Below are positions 10,578-20,893 of a DNA stretch of 64,000 bases, piece after piece; position 1 is the stretch's first letter, and each line of letters opens with the position of its first letter. This DNA comes from Hepsetus odoe. Taxonomy: Eukaryota; Chordata; Actinopteri; Characiformes; Hepsetidae. Location of the stretch: NCBI GenBank assembly GCA_017165825.1, contig CM029393.1, positions 806,001-870,000 of the forward strand, given 5' to 3'. The position numbers and the translations under genes are program-made. The notes under the pieces are model-generated. The model searched no databases. It was not told where the DNA came from and was given only the letters and a program-made list of their open reading frames with translations.

Positions 10578-10799
10578 TGCACCCCTTTCTTTACCGGCTA
10601 CTGCTCCCCACCAACCGCAACGCTGGATATCGGTGGAACCCGCCTCCTTCACCAAGCACAGTGGTCCGTCCGCGGAGACCCTGCCCTATGTGAAACACGG
10701 CAAAAAAATGACGGATACACCGCGGAAACAAAGGGCGAAAAGCAGAAGGTGTGCACCCGGCACGGTGCATAAACCCAGCTCCACTAACCCGTCTGCTGG

Positions 10800-11957
10800 G
10801 CACAGGGCAACAGAGGAGCCGTTTCAGGTTAGAGAATTAACTTTGAGAATTCAGGAATTAGAACATGAGCTACAGGAATCTCAGAAGATCTGGCTGTCTG
10901 TTCTAGGCACAGAAAGACAGACCAAAAATATTTTAGTTGAGCAGCTCCAGGAAATGGAGGCTCAGCTCCTCACCAAGGATCAAGAAATTTGTACACGGAA
11001 CAGTACAGGGATCTGGACGCCTTGAAAGCGAAGTGTACGAAATTGGAGGATGAAAACGCCTCTCTTCGGGCTGTGAAACACCAGCTGCAGGTGAGCCACC
11101 AGTTTCAAGTACAATCCCTTCAGGAGGAACTAGCTACAGTAAATGGGGAACTTCAGGGAAAGCAGGCTGGGTACCTAGAGCGGGAGAAAGTCTGTAAGGA
11201 TCTCAGGGAACAGAGTTTGGCTAACCGAAAGCTTGAACAGCACCCAGGGCTGAATCCAAAATGCTCAGACAGGCCAACTTGAAGCACAGTGCACTTCTCG
11301 CAGACATTCACCTGCAAGATGATCAGATCAAACAACAGAGGGAATTGCTGACAAGGCTCAACCAACAGCTGGCAGAGAGCAAGACCTCTGTTCTGCAGAT
11401 AACCAGCTCAGCCACCCATGAAAGACAAACACGAAGAGAAGCTCACCACTCTGCGTTCTCAGCTTGAGGAGACCAAAGGACTCTTGTCTCTTTGCCAGAG
11501 TGACTTTGCAACCATGGAAAGGGAGAGAGAGGTTTTAGCTCAAGACAATGGTGAGCTTTGAGTAGAAGTCAGTGGACTCATGCAGGAGCTGAAGCAGGTG
11601 CAAGGCAACAATGCCGCTCTGCAGGCAGAACTGGGAAAAAGCCAGGAGGGAAACCAGAAAACCCATTGAGCTGCAGGACCCACCCAGAGAGTACGGTCAA
11701 GGAGGGCAGGTAATGCACAGTTTTATATGTTTGATTTTGGACAAGAAACTAAGAATTCACTGTGGTTATGAGAACCTGGACTCCATGAGACTCACCCTGC
11801 AGGTACATGGAGCAGAGTGTCACAGGGCCAAGAGGGACTCTCTTGCAGACTCTTTCAGGCCAAGGCTTCCCAGTGAGTCAGACCATTCCTCAAGGGACCC
11901 CCGTGGTGAGTCAGGGAGGACAAGGCGTTTCCATACAGCCAACTCCTTTGTGTAACT
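10800..11957 (+). pseudogene. Decayed coiled-coil protein gene, probably a retrocopy
   Basis: Blocks in successive frames: VRELTLRIQELEHELQESQK and EQLQEMEAQLLTKDQEICT, then EQYRDLDALKAKCTKLEDEN and LQVSHQFQVQSLQEELATVN, then LKHSALLADIHLQDDQIKQQ and RELLTRLNQQLAESKTSVLQ, then KDKHEEKLTTLRSQLEETKG with LLSLCQSDFATMEREREVLA. All are heptad-rich coiled coil. Frameshifts near 11000, 11250 and 11420 and a TGA at about 11559 disable it. About 900 nt of coiled coil without intron-sized gaps suggests a processed copy. However, gtaatg at 11710 and ccctgcag at 11795-11802 could bound a 93-nt intron. The parent gene is not recognised; kazrin is excluded by sequence. Confidence 0.7.
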
Positions 11958-12854
11958 TTGTGTAACATTACCAGTTGAAGCCAGTAAAAATGTAGTATTA
12001 TTAAATTGTGAGCAGATTAAGAGATGGTTTTATGTGTCAATTTAAAAATTGGTTGTCTGTAGAAATGCTACTTTAAAAGCTACAAAGTATAACATGTTGG
12101 CATTTAGCTATTTTTATAACTATTGTTGGATTTGAAACATAACCATGTAACTGTTTGTGAAAGAGCACTTTGCGTCCTGTCAGCTCATCTAGCTACAGTA
12201 AACACTGTAAAAAAAAAAAAGAAGCCTGACTCTGCACAAGTGTGTAAATGGAGACACAGAGGGACTAGGAAAATTATAGTAAGGAAAGTTAATTAGCTAG
12301 CATATAAGTAGATAAATAACTTCAGCCAAATGAGATCCTTTAGTTTTTAAGTTCTAGTTTTCTTTAGCAGGAAAAAATAACAGAACCATCCATCCATCCA
12401 TCCATCCATCCATTTTCTTCCGCTTATCCGAGGTCGGGTCGTGGGGGCAGCAGCTCCAGCAGGGATGCCCAGACCTCCCTCTCTCCGGCCACTTCTTCCA
12501 GCTCCTCCGGGCGGATCCCAAGGTGTTCCCAGGCCAGCCGAGAGACATAGTCTCTCCAGCGTGTCCTGGGTCTTCCCCGGGGTATCTTTCCGGTGGGACG
12601 TGCCCGGAACACCTCACCAGGAGGCGTCCAGGGGGCATCCTAATCAGATGCCCGAGCCACCTCATCTGACTCCTCTCGATGCGGAGGAGCAGCGGCTCTA
12701 CTTTGAGCCCCTCCCGGATGACTGAGCTTCTCACCCTATCTCTAAGGGAGAGTCCAGACACCCTGCGGAGGAAACTCATTTCGGCCGCTTGTATTCACAA
12801 TCTCGTTCTTTCGGTCACTACCCAGAGCTCATGACCATAGGTGAGGGTGGGAAC

Positions 12855-13778
12855 TTAGATCGACTGGTAAATCGAGAGCTTTGCCTTCTGGCTCAGCTCC
12901 TTCTTCACCATGATGGACCGATGCAGAGCCCGCATCACTGCAGGAGCTGCCCCGATCCGCCTGTTGATCTCCCGCTCCATTTTACCCTCACTCGTGAACA
13001 AGATCCCAAGATACTTAAATTCCTCCACTTGGGGCAAGGTCTCACTCCCAATCCTGAGAGGGCATTCCACCCTTTTCCGACTGAGGACCATGGCCTCAGG
13101 TTTGGAGGTGCTGATTCTCATCCCTGCCGCTTCGCACTCGGCTGTGAACCGATCCAGAGCGAGCTGAAGGTCACGGCATGATGAGGCCAACAGGACAACG
13201 TCATCTGCAAAAAGCAGTGACCCAATCCTGAGCCCACCAAACACCTCAACGCCCTGGCTGCGCCTAGAAATCCTGTCCATAAAAATTATGAACAGGATCG
13301 GTGACAAATGGCAGCCCTGGCGGAGTGAGGTAACCCTCACCGGGAACATGTCCGACTTACTGCCGGCAATGCGGACCAAGCTCTGACACCGGTTGTACAG
13401 GGACCGGACAGCCCTTAGAAGGGAATCCGATACCCCATACTCCCGGAGTACCCCCCACAGGAGCCCCCGAGGGACACGGTCGAATGCCTTCTCCAAGTCC
13501 ACAAAGCACATGTAAACTGGTTGGGCAAACTCCCATGCACCCTCCAGGACCCTGCTAAGGGTGTAGAGCTGGTCCACTGTTCCGCGACCTGGACGAAAAC
13601 CACATTGCTCCTCCTGGATCCGAGGTTCGACTATCCGACGGACCCTCCTTTCCAGGACCCCTGAATAGACTTTCCCCGGGAGGCTGAGAAGTGTGATCCC
13701 TCTATAGTTGGAACACACCCTCTGGTCCCCTTTCTTAAAGAGGGGGACCACCACCCCGGTTTGCCAATCCAGAGGCAC
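12855..13778 (-). pseudogene. Rex3 reverse transcriptase fragment
   Basis: The longest intact frame in the Rex3 copy, 307 codons. It holds the RT core with the catalytic FADD in LLFADDVVLL and the VEEFKYLGILFTSEGKMERE thumb motif. It ends at a TAA just before the position where family members continue YVPTLTYGHELW. As part of a truncated, frameshifted element it is not expected to make an active enzyme. Confidence 0.9.
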
Positions 13779-14061
13779 CGTCCCCGATGTCCATGCGAGG
13801 CGTGTCAGCCATGACAGTCCTACAACATCCAGAGCCTAGAGGAACTCTGGGCGGATCTCATCCACTCCCGGAGCCCTGCCACCAAGGAGCTTTTTGACCA
13901 CATTGGCAACCTCAGCCCCAGAGATGGAAGAGTCCACCTCTATGTCCCCAGGCTCTGCTTCCTCCTTGGAAGGCGTGTTGGTGGAATTAAGGAGGTCTTC
14001 GAAGTACTCCCCCCACCGACCCACAACGTCCCGAGTCGAGGTCAGCAGCACACCATCCCCA

Positions 14062-14790
14062 CTATACACTGTGTTGACTGTGCACTGCTTTCCCCTCCTG
14101 AGACGCCGGATGGTGGACCAGAATTTCCTCGAAGTCCTTCTCCATGGCCTCTCCAAACTCCTCCCATGCCCGAGTTTTTGCCTCAGCAACCACCAGAGCC
14201 GCATTCCGCTTGGCCTGTCGGTACCTATCAGCTGCCTCCGGAGCCCCACTGGCCAAAAAGGCCTGGTAGGACTCCTTCTTCAGCTTGATGGCATCCCTCA
14301 CCGCTGGTGTCCACCAACGGGTTCTAGGGTTGCCACTGCAACAGGCACCGACCACCTCCCGGCCACAGCTCCGGTCAGCCGCCTTGACAATGCGGAACAT
14401 AGTCCATTCAGACTCAATGTCCCCCACCTCCCCTGGGACGTGGTTAAAGCTTTGACGGAGGTGGGAGTTGAAGCTTGTCCTGACAGGGGACTCTGCCAGA
14501 CGTTCCCAGCAGACCCTCACAATGCGTTTGGGCCTACCAGGCCTGACCGGCATCCTCCCCCACCAACGAAGCCAACTCACCACCAGGTGATGGTCAGTTG
14601 ACAGCTCCGCCCCTCTCTTCACCCGAGTGTCCAAGACATGGGGCCGCAAGTCCGACAACACGACCACAAAATCGATCATCAAACTGCGGCCTAGGGTGTC
14701 CTGGTGCCAGGTGCACATGTGGACATCCTTATGCCTGAACATGGTGTTCGTTATGGACAATCCGTGACGAGCACAAAAGTCCAATAACAA
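14062..14790 (-). pseudogene. Rex3 endonuclease C-terminus and linker fragment
   Basis: 242-codon frame beginning in the second half of the apurinic-type endonuclease: RHGLSITNTMFRHKDVHMCT, IDFVVVLSDLRPHV, then STDHHLVVSW with the conserved SDH-type His. The linker before RT follows (RTRWWTPAVRDAIKLKKESY). The N-terminal half of the endonuclease is missing through 5' truncation at 14842. Confidence 0.85.
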
Positions 14791-14861
14791 AACACTGCTC
14801 TGGTTCAGAACGGGGGGGCCATTCCTCCCAATTACGCCCTACATAACAGAACCAGGTCAGC

Positions 14862-15310
14862 AAATTTTTGTTGTTTGGGGTCTTTTGGCTGCTCCCATTT
14901 TTCTTCCAGTTCTCTTCCTCTTTCACATCTGCATGTCCTCTCTCACCACACCATAAACCTTTTTGGCCTTCCACTTCTCCTCTTTCCTGGCAGCTCCATC
15001 CTCAACATCCTTCTCCCAACATACTCCTCATCTCTTCTCTGCAGATGTCCAAACAAATGTACAAATGTAATCTTGCTTCTATGTCTGCAAATTGTCCAAC
15101 CTGAGCTTTCCCAGTAATTTACTAATTTCTGATCCTGTCCATCCTCGTCACACCGAACACAAATCTCAGCATCTTTAACTCTGACACCTCCAGCTGTGCC
15201 ACCTTTTTTTTCATCAGTGCCACTGTCTGCAACTCGTATAGCATAGCTGGTTTTACTACCATCCAGTAAACCTTTCTATTCACTTTCACTTTTACCATCT
15301 GTCACAGATC
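14862..15310 (-). mobile_element. RTE-like LINE fragment, second copy
   Basis: Minus-strand counterpart of the 1190-1700 C-terminal region: the plus text ctcatctcttctctgcagatgtccaaac and ccatctgtcacagatcgc mirror RWFGHVQRRD and CDRWVPARV of the first copy. Many frameshifts. It abuts the 3' flank of the Rex3 insertion, which may have landed beside it. Confidence 0.65.
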
Positions 15311-17150
15311 GCTCAAAAATTATTTTATGCTATTGATTTTTTGGTTTAAAGTTGTTTCCACTTGATGACTTTTTTTTTGAAAACGAAAATTTTTTTCGTG
15401 TTTTTTAAGCCACTGTGGGAGAGTTAATGGTATTAGTTTCAGTTGACATAACTCATGTTGGTTATGGATGCAGTGGCGTGTTGGCTTTTGTGTCCACTGA
15501 GGTAAGACGATGTTAGGACGTGTGTTAACACAGATGGTGGGTAATCACAGATGACGTGCAAGGGGAATTTCTCAAAACATGGCAACCCCAGAGCAGGAAG
15601 GAACACACACACACTCACACACACACACCAACACACATACAAAGGGTCAAGAAGAAAGGAACATGGATGTCGGGTTATGTGTTTTATTTTAAAATAAGCT
15701 TTTATTTTGATATCTTTTTTAATCATAATTATTTCCATGTTAAAACCTCTTAATTTCTGCCTTGGAAATTGAAGACAATGCTTTTTTCAACGGAAATAAT
15801 AACTTCCTTCCTAATCTTTAAATAAATGACTTTAATAGATTGACTTTTATATCTGACATAATCTACATTACAAACCTTACAACATAATCATTAGAATGAA
15901 CATGAGGAAGCAAAAGGTTAATTTAACAGAGCTGAACGAACGAAACAAATCAGTGCCTCCACAATGCAAATAAAAACTTTTGAAAGAAAAGAGTATGTTT
16001 GATATGTCAGCAGAAAGAGAGAGAAGCATGACATCATTGGTTTTGCTAATAAATCAGAAGCAGGTTATGAAAGCAATGCAGGTTATGCTTTTGGCTGGTT
16101 GGTTTTGCAAACACAGGAGAGAGAGAGGGACAGAGAGAATAAACTATTTCAAAAAACCATTCCGAAACAAATTCTTTACCTGTGTTAGGAATGTTTAACA
16201 GAGCAACCATAGAAATTGCCTTCAAATGAAACCTTTGGCACTTGTTAACTTGTGTTACAGTCTGCATGTTTAGCACCCATCCTGCCAGAATGTTTTGTTT
16301 ATGTGCAAATACAGACCAGGTTTACAGGCCACAATCAGTGCTGAAATATGTGAAATAGAAACCTAAAACTGAAAACAAAATACTCAAAGTAATTGATTTG
16401 TATTTGGTTTTAAAACTATTTAGTTTCTGGGTTGAGTAACCCTTTTGCCTAAGAAAGTGAAAGCAGTACATTTCCTGCTGATGTTAGAAGCAAAGTGTTC
16501 ATCTCTATAAACAGTTCAAGAATATTAAATAGTTCACATCCACTGATAGTCTGTCAGTCTGATCCATATCTCAATGTTGCCCCCCAAAGCAGAAGTACTG
16601 CCTCTACTTCTCTATTCCTCTAACTACACAACATCCAATGTCACAAAAAAGCTTTTCATCTCCTAAGTGGTGCTAATATCACCTTCACAGTGTTGAAATC
16701 TCCTGTATAGTGCTGATTATTGTACTGAAAGCTCCCCTTTAACACAGATTTGCTATCTAACATCATTAATATATCCCCTATAGCACTACTGTTTCCTGAG
16801 CGCTTATAGCTTATATGTCTATGTTGCTGATGCTAATTAACTGGAGCTTTCCCCTCTATCTGGGGTTTGGATATCTCTCCTTCAGCACTGGTATCTAAAC
16901 AGGGTGCTGATATCCTCTTTTCATGGACATTATCTTTTCTACAGCACTGAAAACTCAAAAAGACTACCAAAAAGTATACTCATACTCAGTTCCAGGCCTA
17001 TTCCACTTGTCTGTAAACACAAATGCTTCCTAATAGATATTTGATACATTTGGATTCATTTTGTTGGATCAAAAAAAAAACCCAAAAAACAGAGCAAAAT
17101 GTTAAGCTCATGGCTTGATGTGTTTTTGTAGTGGGCATTTACGTGTGCGC
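15311..17150. other. Intronic/3' region; CA run and degenerate tandem repeat
   Basis: Small interrupted CA run at 15603-15640. 16560-16970 is a decayed tandem repeat (see findings). No exon seen. Confidence 0.6.
16560..16970. repeat. Degenerate minisatellite, unit near 20 bp
   Basis: Recurring variants of tgctgatatctcctttacag: tgctaatatcaccttcacag is followed directly by tgttgaaatctcctgtatag and tgctgattattgtactga, and later by cagcactggtatct and gtgctgatatcctcttttca. Copies are strongly diverged. Confidence 0.6.
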
Positions 17151-17154
17151 ATAT

Positions 17155-17767
17155 TTTATTTTGCGGCCTTTTGCAACTACAGCCCTAGTTCAAGCCTCAA
17201 ATCCTAGCAGTTTGGCTTTGTGTAATTAGCTGGTTTTTTTTTTGTTTTTTTTTTACAAAGAAGTCTATAGCAAATAAATAATGAATTCTGTAGATGTTGT
17301 TGATGATGATATGAGAATGAGCCATGTGGCATATGGAGACAGGAAATCCAAATTAGGCTTGTAAAATGGGAAAGAAAGTATCCAGGACAGAGACAGAACA
17401 AACACAAGGTGCACAAGAACTCCTATTTACAAATGCACAGCAGTAATTCAAGTTTCCAGTTTATAAAAAGAGACATATATTACCACAAATAAAAGTGTTA
17501 TAACACAGCATAAACATATTCACACGCAAATTATTCCATGTATATATTTATAGGTATGTAAACATATCTACATATGCCTACATATATAAATATATATTTC
17601 ATTTACATACATTATTTTCAGTGTAGTATGTACATCTCAAGGAGGCAGCAGGTTTTTCCTCCTTCTTGTATTTTTCAAGGGGGCAAAACAGCACACACTC
17701 GCAAGCATTCTTTCACGCACACATACATCCTTACACATGCGTGCAGAAATATACACACACAGCTCAT
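17155..17767 (-). other. kazn: possible 3' UTR of short kazrin isoform
   Basis: Sequence downstream of the short-isoform stop. The nearest AATAAA on this strand that I find is at 17160-17155 (TTTATT on plus), about 610 nt after the stop. It is AT-rich with some TG runs and TA-rich microsatellite-like stretches around 17535-17600. No transcript end is shown by the sequence, so the boundary is a guess. Confidence 0.35.
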
Positions 17768-17941
17768 TCACCAGTCGGCATCCTCCTCTATATAATAATC
17801 AGGGGTGGAAGTACCATCAAACAAGCTGGGGTCCAGAGACTTGCGCTGGGACTTGCCACGGGCAAACACTCGAGAAAGTGACCCCAGACTCATCTTCTCC
17901 TTCTTTTTCTTACGCTTCTGGTCCTCGAGGTCCTCCATGGA
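17768..17941 (-). CDS. kazn: kazrin alternative last exon, short (SAM-less) isoform
   Basis: If the internal donor at 17814 is not used, the same frame runs 47 nt further through GTSTPDYYIEEDADW to a TGA at 17770-17768. Human short kazrins end GTAPDYYIEEDADW, so the read-through tail is conserved between fish and human. That argues for a functional alternative terminus rather than intron retention noise. The resulting protein keeps the coiled coil and basic block but lacks all SAM domains. Confidence 0.92.
   Translation of the reverse strand, partial: SMEDLEDQKRKKKKEKMSLGSLSRVFARGKSQRKSLDPSLFDGTSTPDYYIEEDADW
17815..17941 (-). CDS. kazn: kazrin exon, long-isoform form (basic block, internal donor)
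   Basis: 127 nt used when the donor G|GTACTT at 17814-17813 is spliced. Product SMEDLEDQKRKKKKEKMSLG, then SLSRVFARGKSQRKSLDPSL and FD plus 1 nt. The KRKKKKEK block is the basic stretch that acts as a nuclear localisation and lipid/actin-cortex element in the family (inference from family knowledge). The leftover G joins AC at 3899 to make Asp, giving LFDDSDS exactly as in human long kazrin. The upstream intron carries a (CT)n tract on this strand. Confidence 0.93.
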
Positions 17942-17985
17942 CTGATTGCCACAAAGAAAATTGGCAAAAGAGAGAGCGGAAAAGA

Positions 17986-17990
<5 letters not shown>

Positions 17991-18033
<43 letters not shown>

Positions 18034-18060
18034 GGAGAGAGAGAGAGAGAGAGAGAAAGA
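17991..18060. repeat. (GA)n microsatellite
   Basis: About 35 GA units with a few interruptions. On the kazrin strand it is a (CT)n tract about 50-120 nt upstream of the acceptor of the alternative last exon. Confidence 0.95.
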
Positions 18061-18441
18061 GGCAGTAGTGGACACATGACCAGGTCAGTCATTTTTGATG
18101 TGATTCAATGGTTCAATAATCTCTACCCAGAAACAGGGCTTCAGAACTACAGCCTTCAACCAGTTTCAGTTGTTCAGTCTTGCAGATCAGTCTGGATGCT
18201 AAACATTTTTTTTTACCACATTTGTAGTAAATAAGGTAAGAAAGAAATTTTACTTTGATCAAAATATAAATATCTAAATTTAGAATGTAATTTTTATTTC
18301 AAATGCTGTTTGCTGTTATAGTCACTGATTTTAAAGCTCAGCTCTTAAAGCACTGACTCTGAGCAGATCAGTGGATGAAGTGTAGGATAAAAGAGAAGTC
18401 TGGGGGTGATTACTTGGTCGAGGGTGCCAGGCGGCTCTTAC

Positions 18442-18575
18442 ATTGCAGAGGGAGTGTGTCCGATGCCGCGGGGAGTTAATGTCGCTAGGTGTGGAAGAGC
18501 GGTCGCCATCGGCCGCTGATGCATCTGAGAGGACGGAGGGCTGGCGAGAGTGACAGGGGCTGATTCGCAATGCAG
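18442..18575 (-). CDS. kazn: kazrin exon: Ser/Arg-rich linker
   Basis: 134 nt (2 nt plus 44 codons), ending at a codon boundary before gtaaga. Product ALRISPCHSRQPSVLSDASA, then ADGDRSSTPSDINSPRHRTH and SLCN. Matches the human SPCHSRQPSVISDASAAEGD region. Rich in Ser-Pro and Arg-x-x-Ser, so a plausible phosphorylation and 14-3-3 segment (inference). In human kazrin I recall about 17 further residues (GDSPGPVQKN...) before the SLEDLEDQ block. No equivalent is found in the 500-nt intron that follows, and direct joining keeps the frame. Confidence 0.95.
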
Positions 18576-18764
18576 CTAAAATACAACACACACAGGTAAT
18601 GTGTGAGAGGAAGGCCATTAAAAAAAATAAAAAAGATAAAAATAAAAATACACAACTGCAAATAATTTCAACACCTGTTCTGACTGCATAGGAATATGTG
18701 CATTTATATATTGTGTGTTCAAATATACAAAAATGTTTAAAAATAAGTGAAAACACCATTGCTG

Positions 18765-18892
18765 GGGATGGTACCTAGCTTAAGGGTACGTCAGGGCACA
18801 CTACTGGTCAGGGCATCAAACCCACAACCTTGTGCTCCTGGGTATTAATCCCTAACCACTAGGTGTATAGTGTAGAGCCACCACTGCCCCTG
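18765..18892 (-). mobile_element. Family-A SINE fragment
   Basis: ggggatggtacctagcttaag, then gggcatcaaacccacaacct (B-box side) and ccactgcccc head. Minus orientation, tail missing. Confidence 0.7.
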
Positions 18893-19200
18893 TAAATGGT
18901 AAATCACCACTTGTTCTAATGCATGGTATATATAGAAGTTAAACTAAAACAGCTTGTTTTTAATTCACCATGCATTTGATAGTTCTATCATATGGCCCCA
19001 TCAGCCTATAGCATCAGCCTATAGCAGCCTATTGAATCTTCAAAAAAAAAATGGGGAGAAATGGCCTCTTTAAGACTAATTATTCAGTAAATTTTAAGCA
19101 TTACTAAGTAAATATATGGTCATGAGAACATTACGTCTGCAAAACGCAGAATAACTACCTCTGATTAGACTATACCAGTGAGTAATGGATGTGGGTCTAC

Positions 19201-19381
19201 CTTGTCTGTCTGCAGGGTGTGAGTGGTACAGTGTTTGTTGGCTCTGTCTGATTGCTGCAGTAAGTGGAAGTTCAGCCTGCATCACCCATTCCTGACTGCC
19301 ATTCACCACGGGCTCTGATGGCATGGCCAGAGAATGACGCTTCGGAACATCTTTTGTTAAAGTGGCAAGAGACTGCTTCGC
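19201..19381 (-). CDS. kazn: kazrin exon: end of coiled coil and linker
   Basis: 181 nt, entering in phase 0 and leaving with 1 nt. Product AKQSLATLTKDVPKRHSLAM, then PSEPVVNGSQEWVMQAELPL and TAAIRQSQQTLYHSHPADRQ. The acceptor is TG-rich followed by seven Cs and ag; the donor is CAAG before gtagac. Compared with the human protein as I recall it, the HSHPPHPADRQ stretch is three residues shorter. The coiled coil fades here into a Ser/Pro/Gln-rich, probably disordered linker. Confidence 0.95.
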
Positions 19382-20029
19382 CTGGGGGGGTAAAGCACAC
19401 GAACACACACACAGGTTTTCATGTCTTTTCAGGATGTGGAGGCACTTAATAGATAGTAACAGGGCAATTATATATAAATCTGAACTAAAAAGAACTTTTA
19501 AATGTTGGACTTTTCATATCAGACTGCCAGAACAGCACAAATCACTAACGAACAACAAAAACCATAATTACAATAACATTAACCAATAATCTTCATTTAT
19601 CATGATATGCTATTTATGTTTTTTTTTTTCAGGATGTGAGGATGGAACTTTGACTCAACAGGATCTAAACAGCCCCAACAGGGAAAAACTTTTAATTTGT
19701 ATACATATAGCACTGGCACTGTAGGTGGGGCAGCACACAGAGCACTGAGACATTAGGCAGATGAACAGAGTAATGATGCTTTTACTGCATAGCCAACAGC
19801 CCTTTTACCTCTCCATGGGGCCCTTTGTGTGTGCGAGAGGAATAGAAAATGAGAGCGGAGAGTTCCATTTTTTTTTATCTTTCCTGATTTTATGCCCTAG
19901 TTTAGCTGTGTCCAGTTCCACCCACTAGCTAGTTCTCCCACACTATATTGTGATTTTACAGGCGTTAAGTTAGAACTTTGACTAGGTTACTATGAAATTG
20001 TTATATTATTTTTTTCCAGCTATTTAAAG

Positions 20030-20290
20030 GTGGACTGCATTTCATCCGGATTCAGATCATTGTCCTGCTGCATAATCCAGTTGCACTTCGGCTACAGATC
20101 ATGGACTGATGATAAGATATTCTTCTTTAGTAGTTTTTGGTAGATAATTCATCCTTTCCTTAAACTTGGCAAGTTGCACATTCTCTGAAGTAACCCCACA
20201 TCATCAAACTACCACCACCATGTTTGAATCTGGGCATGATGTTGTGGAAAGCTGTATTCGCTTTTTACCCAGATGTAATGGGACTGGCAA
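20030..20290. mobile_element. DNA transposon remnant (Tc1-like, fragment)
   Basis: cattgtcctgctgcataatc, cagatcatggactgatgata and catcaaactaccaccaccatg are recognisable from a fish Tc1-type element in which they encode part of a transposase on the complementary strand. No intact ORF; ends not defined. Confidence 0.5.
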
Positions 20291-20293
20291 CAA

Positions 20294-20498
20294 TACATTT
20301 ACAGCATTTAGCAGACGCTCTTATCCAGAGCGACTTCCAATGTCGTAATTACAGGGACAGTCCCCCCTGGAGCAACTCGGGGTTAAGGGTCTTGTTCAGG
20401 GACCCAGTGGTGGTAGTGCCAGAGTTGGGATTCGAACCTGGGAACTCTTGAGCCATAGGTCTGTAGGCAAGTACCACCACTAGACCACCACCACCCCG
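20294..20498 (-). mobile_element. tRNA-derived SINE (family B)
   Basis: tacatttacagcatttagca gacgctcttatccagagcga tail, ggttaagggtcttgttcagg body, gattcgaacctgggaac B-box, ctagaccaccaccacc head. Minus orientation; abuts the Tc1-like remnant. Confidence 0.88.
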
Positions 20499-20722
20499 TC
20501 CACTTGTTTCAAGTCAAGGTGTTTATAGCAAATGTTAGATAAGCCCTTGTTTTTCATGCTTGCTCTTCTGGCGTCTTCTGTGACTTCTCAGATGAGTAAT
20601 TTTTTCCATAGTTTTTTTCCAAAATTGACTGTGGAACATTTTCTTTCACAATGAAACATGATGACCAGTAAATATGAATAGTGACCCCTAGTGTATGGCG
20701 TGCATTGTTGTGTGCAGCTCAC

Positions 20723-20893
20723 CATGGTAAGCTCTGCCTCCAGCTCTTTGATTCTATTCTCCTTCATATCAATCTGTGATCGGAGCAGGTTGGCGTGCTC
20801 CGTGGCTTCTTTGGTCTGCCGTCGCAAGTCCCACTTCTCCCTCTCTAGCATGTCCTTCTCTTTAGCCAGAGCTTTCACCGCATCCTCACTCTC
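20723..20893 (-). CDS. kazn: kazrin exon: coiled coil (ESEDAVKALAKEK...)
   Basis: 171 nt, exactly 57 codons, phase 0 at both ends. Product ESEDAVKALAKEKDMLEREK, then WDLRRQTKEATEHANLLRSQ and IDMKENRIKELEAELTM, followed by donor gtgagc. Strongly heptad-like; this is the distal part of the N-terminal coiled coil that in mammals binds periplakin. The acceptor is a short TG run ending tgtgtag. A symmetric exon like this can be skipped without shifting the frame. Confidence 0.95.

Larger units (their letters stand above)
12388..14842 (-). mobile_element. Rex3 non-LTR retrotransposon (RTE clade), 5'-truncated
   Basis: About 2.45 kb, with its 3' end at a (GATG)n tail (12388-12412). Perfect 11-bp target duplications ataacagaacc at 12377-12387 and 14843-14853. 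Going 5' to 3' on minus: the C-terminal part of an APE-type endonuclease (STDHHLVVSWLRWWGRM), then reverse transcriptase with SNYRGITLLSLPGKVYSGVL, FVDLEKAFDRVPRGLL (motif A), LRQGCHLSPILFIIFMDRIS (B) and LLFADDVVLLASS (C). The C-terminal arm ends GREVWASLLELLPPRPDLG in its own frame. Disabled by frameshifts near 14070 and 12620 and in-frame stops (after RPEFL, and two near 12810-12855). Confidence 0.93.

Noticed and set aside
10800..11957. Coiled-coil pseudogene as a duplicated part of kazrin
   Set aside because: Both are coiled coils, but the residue patterns (QELEHELQESQK, IHLQDDQIKQQRELL) do not align with kazrin blocks.
13894..14601. 235-codon plus-strand ORF
   Set aside because: It is antisense to the Rex3 ORF; GC-rich coding on one strand leaves long chance frames on the other.
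18001..18234. Arg/Glu-rich and Ser/Leu-rich ORFs over the GA array; Thr-His and Cys-Val ORFs over CA arrays
   Set aside because: Pure translations of microsatellites.
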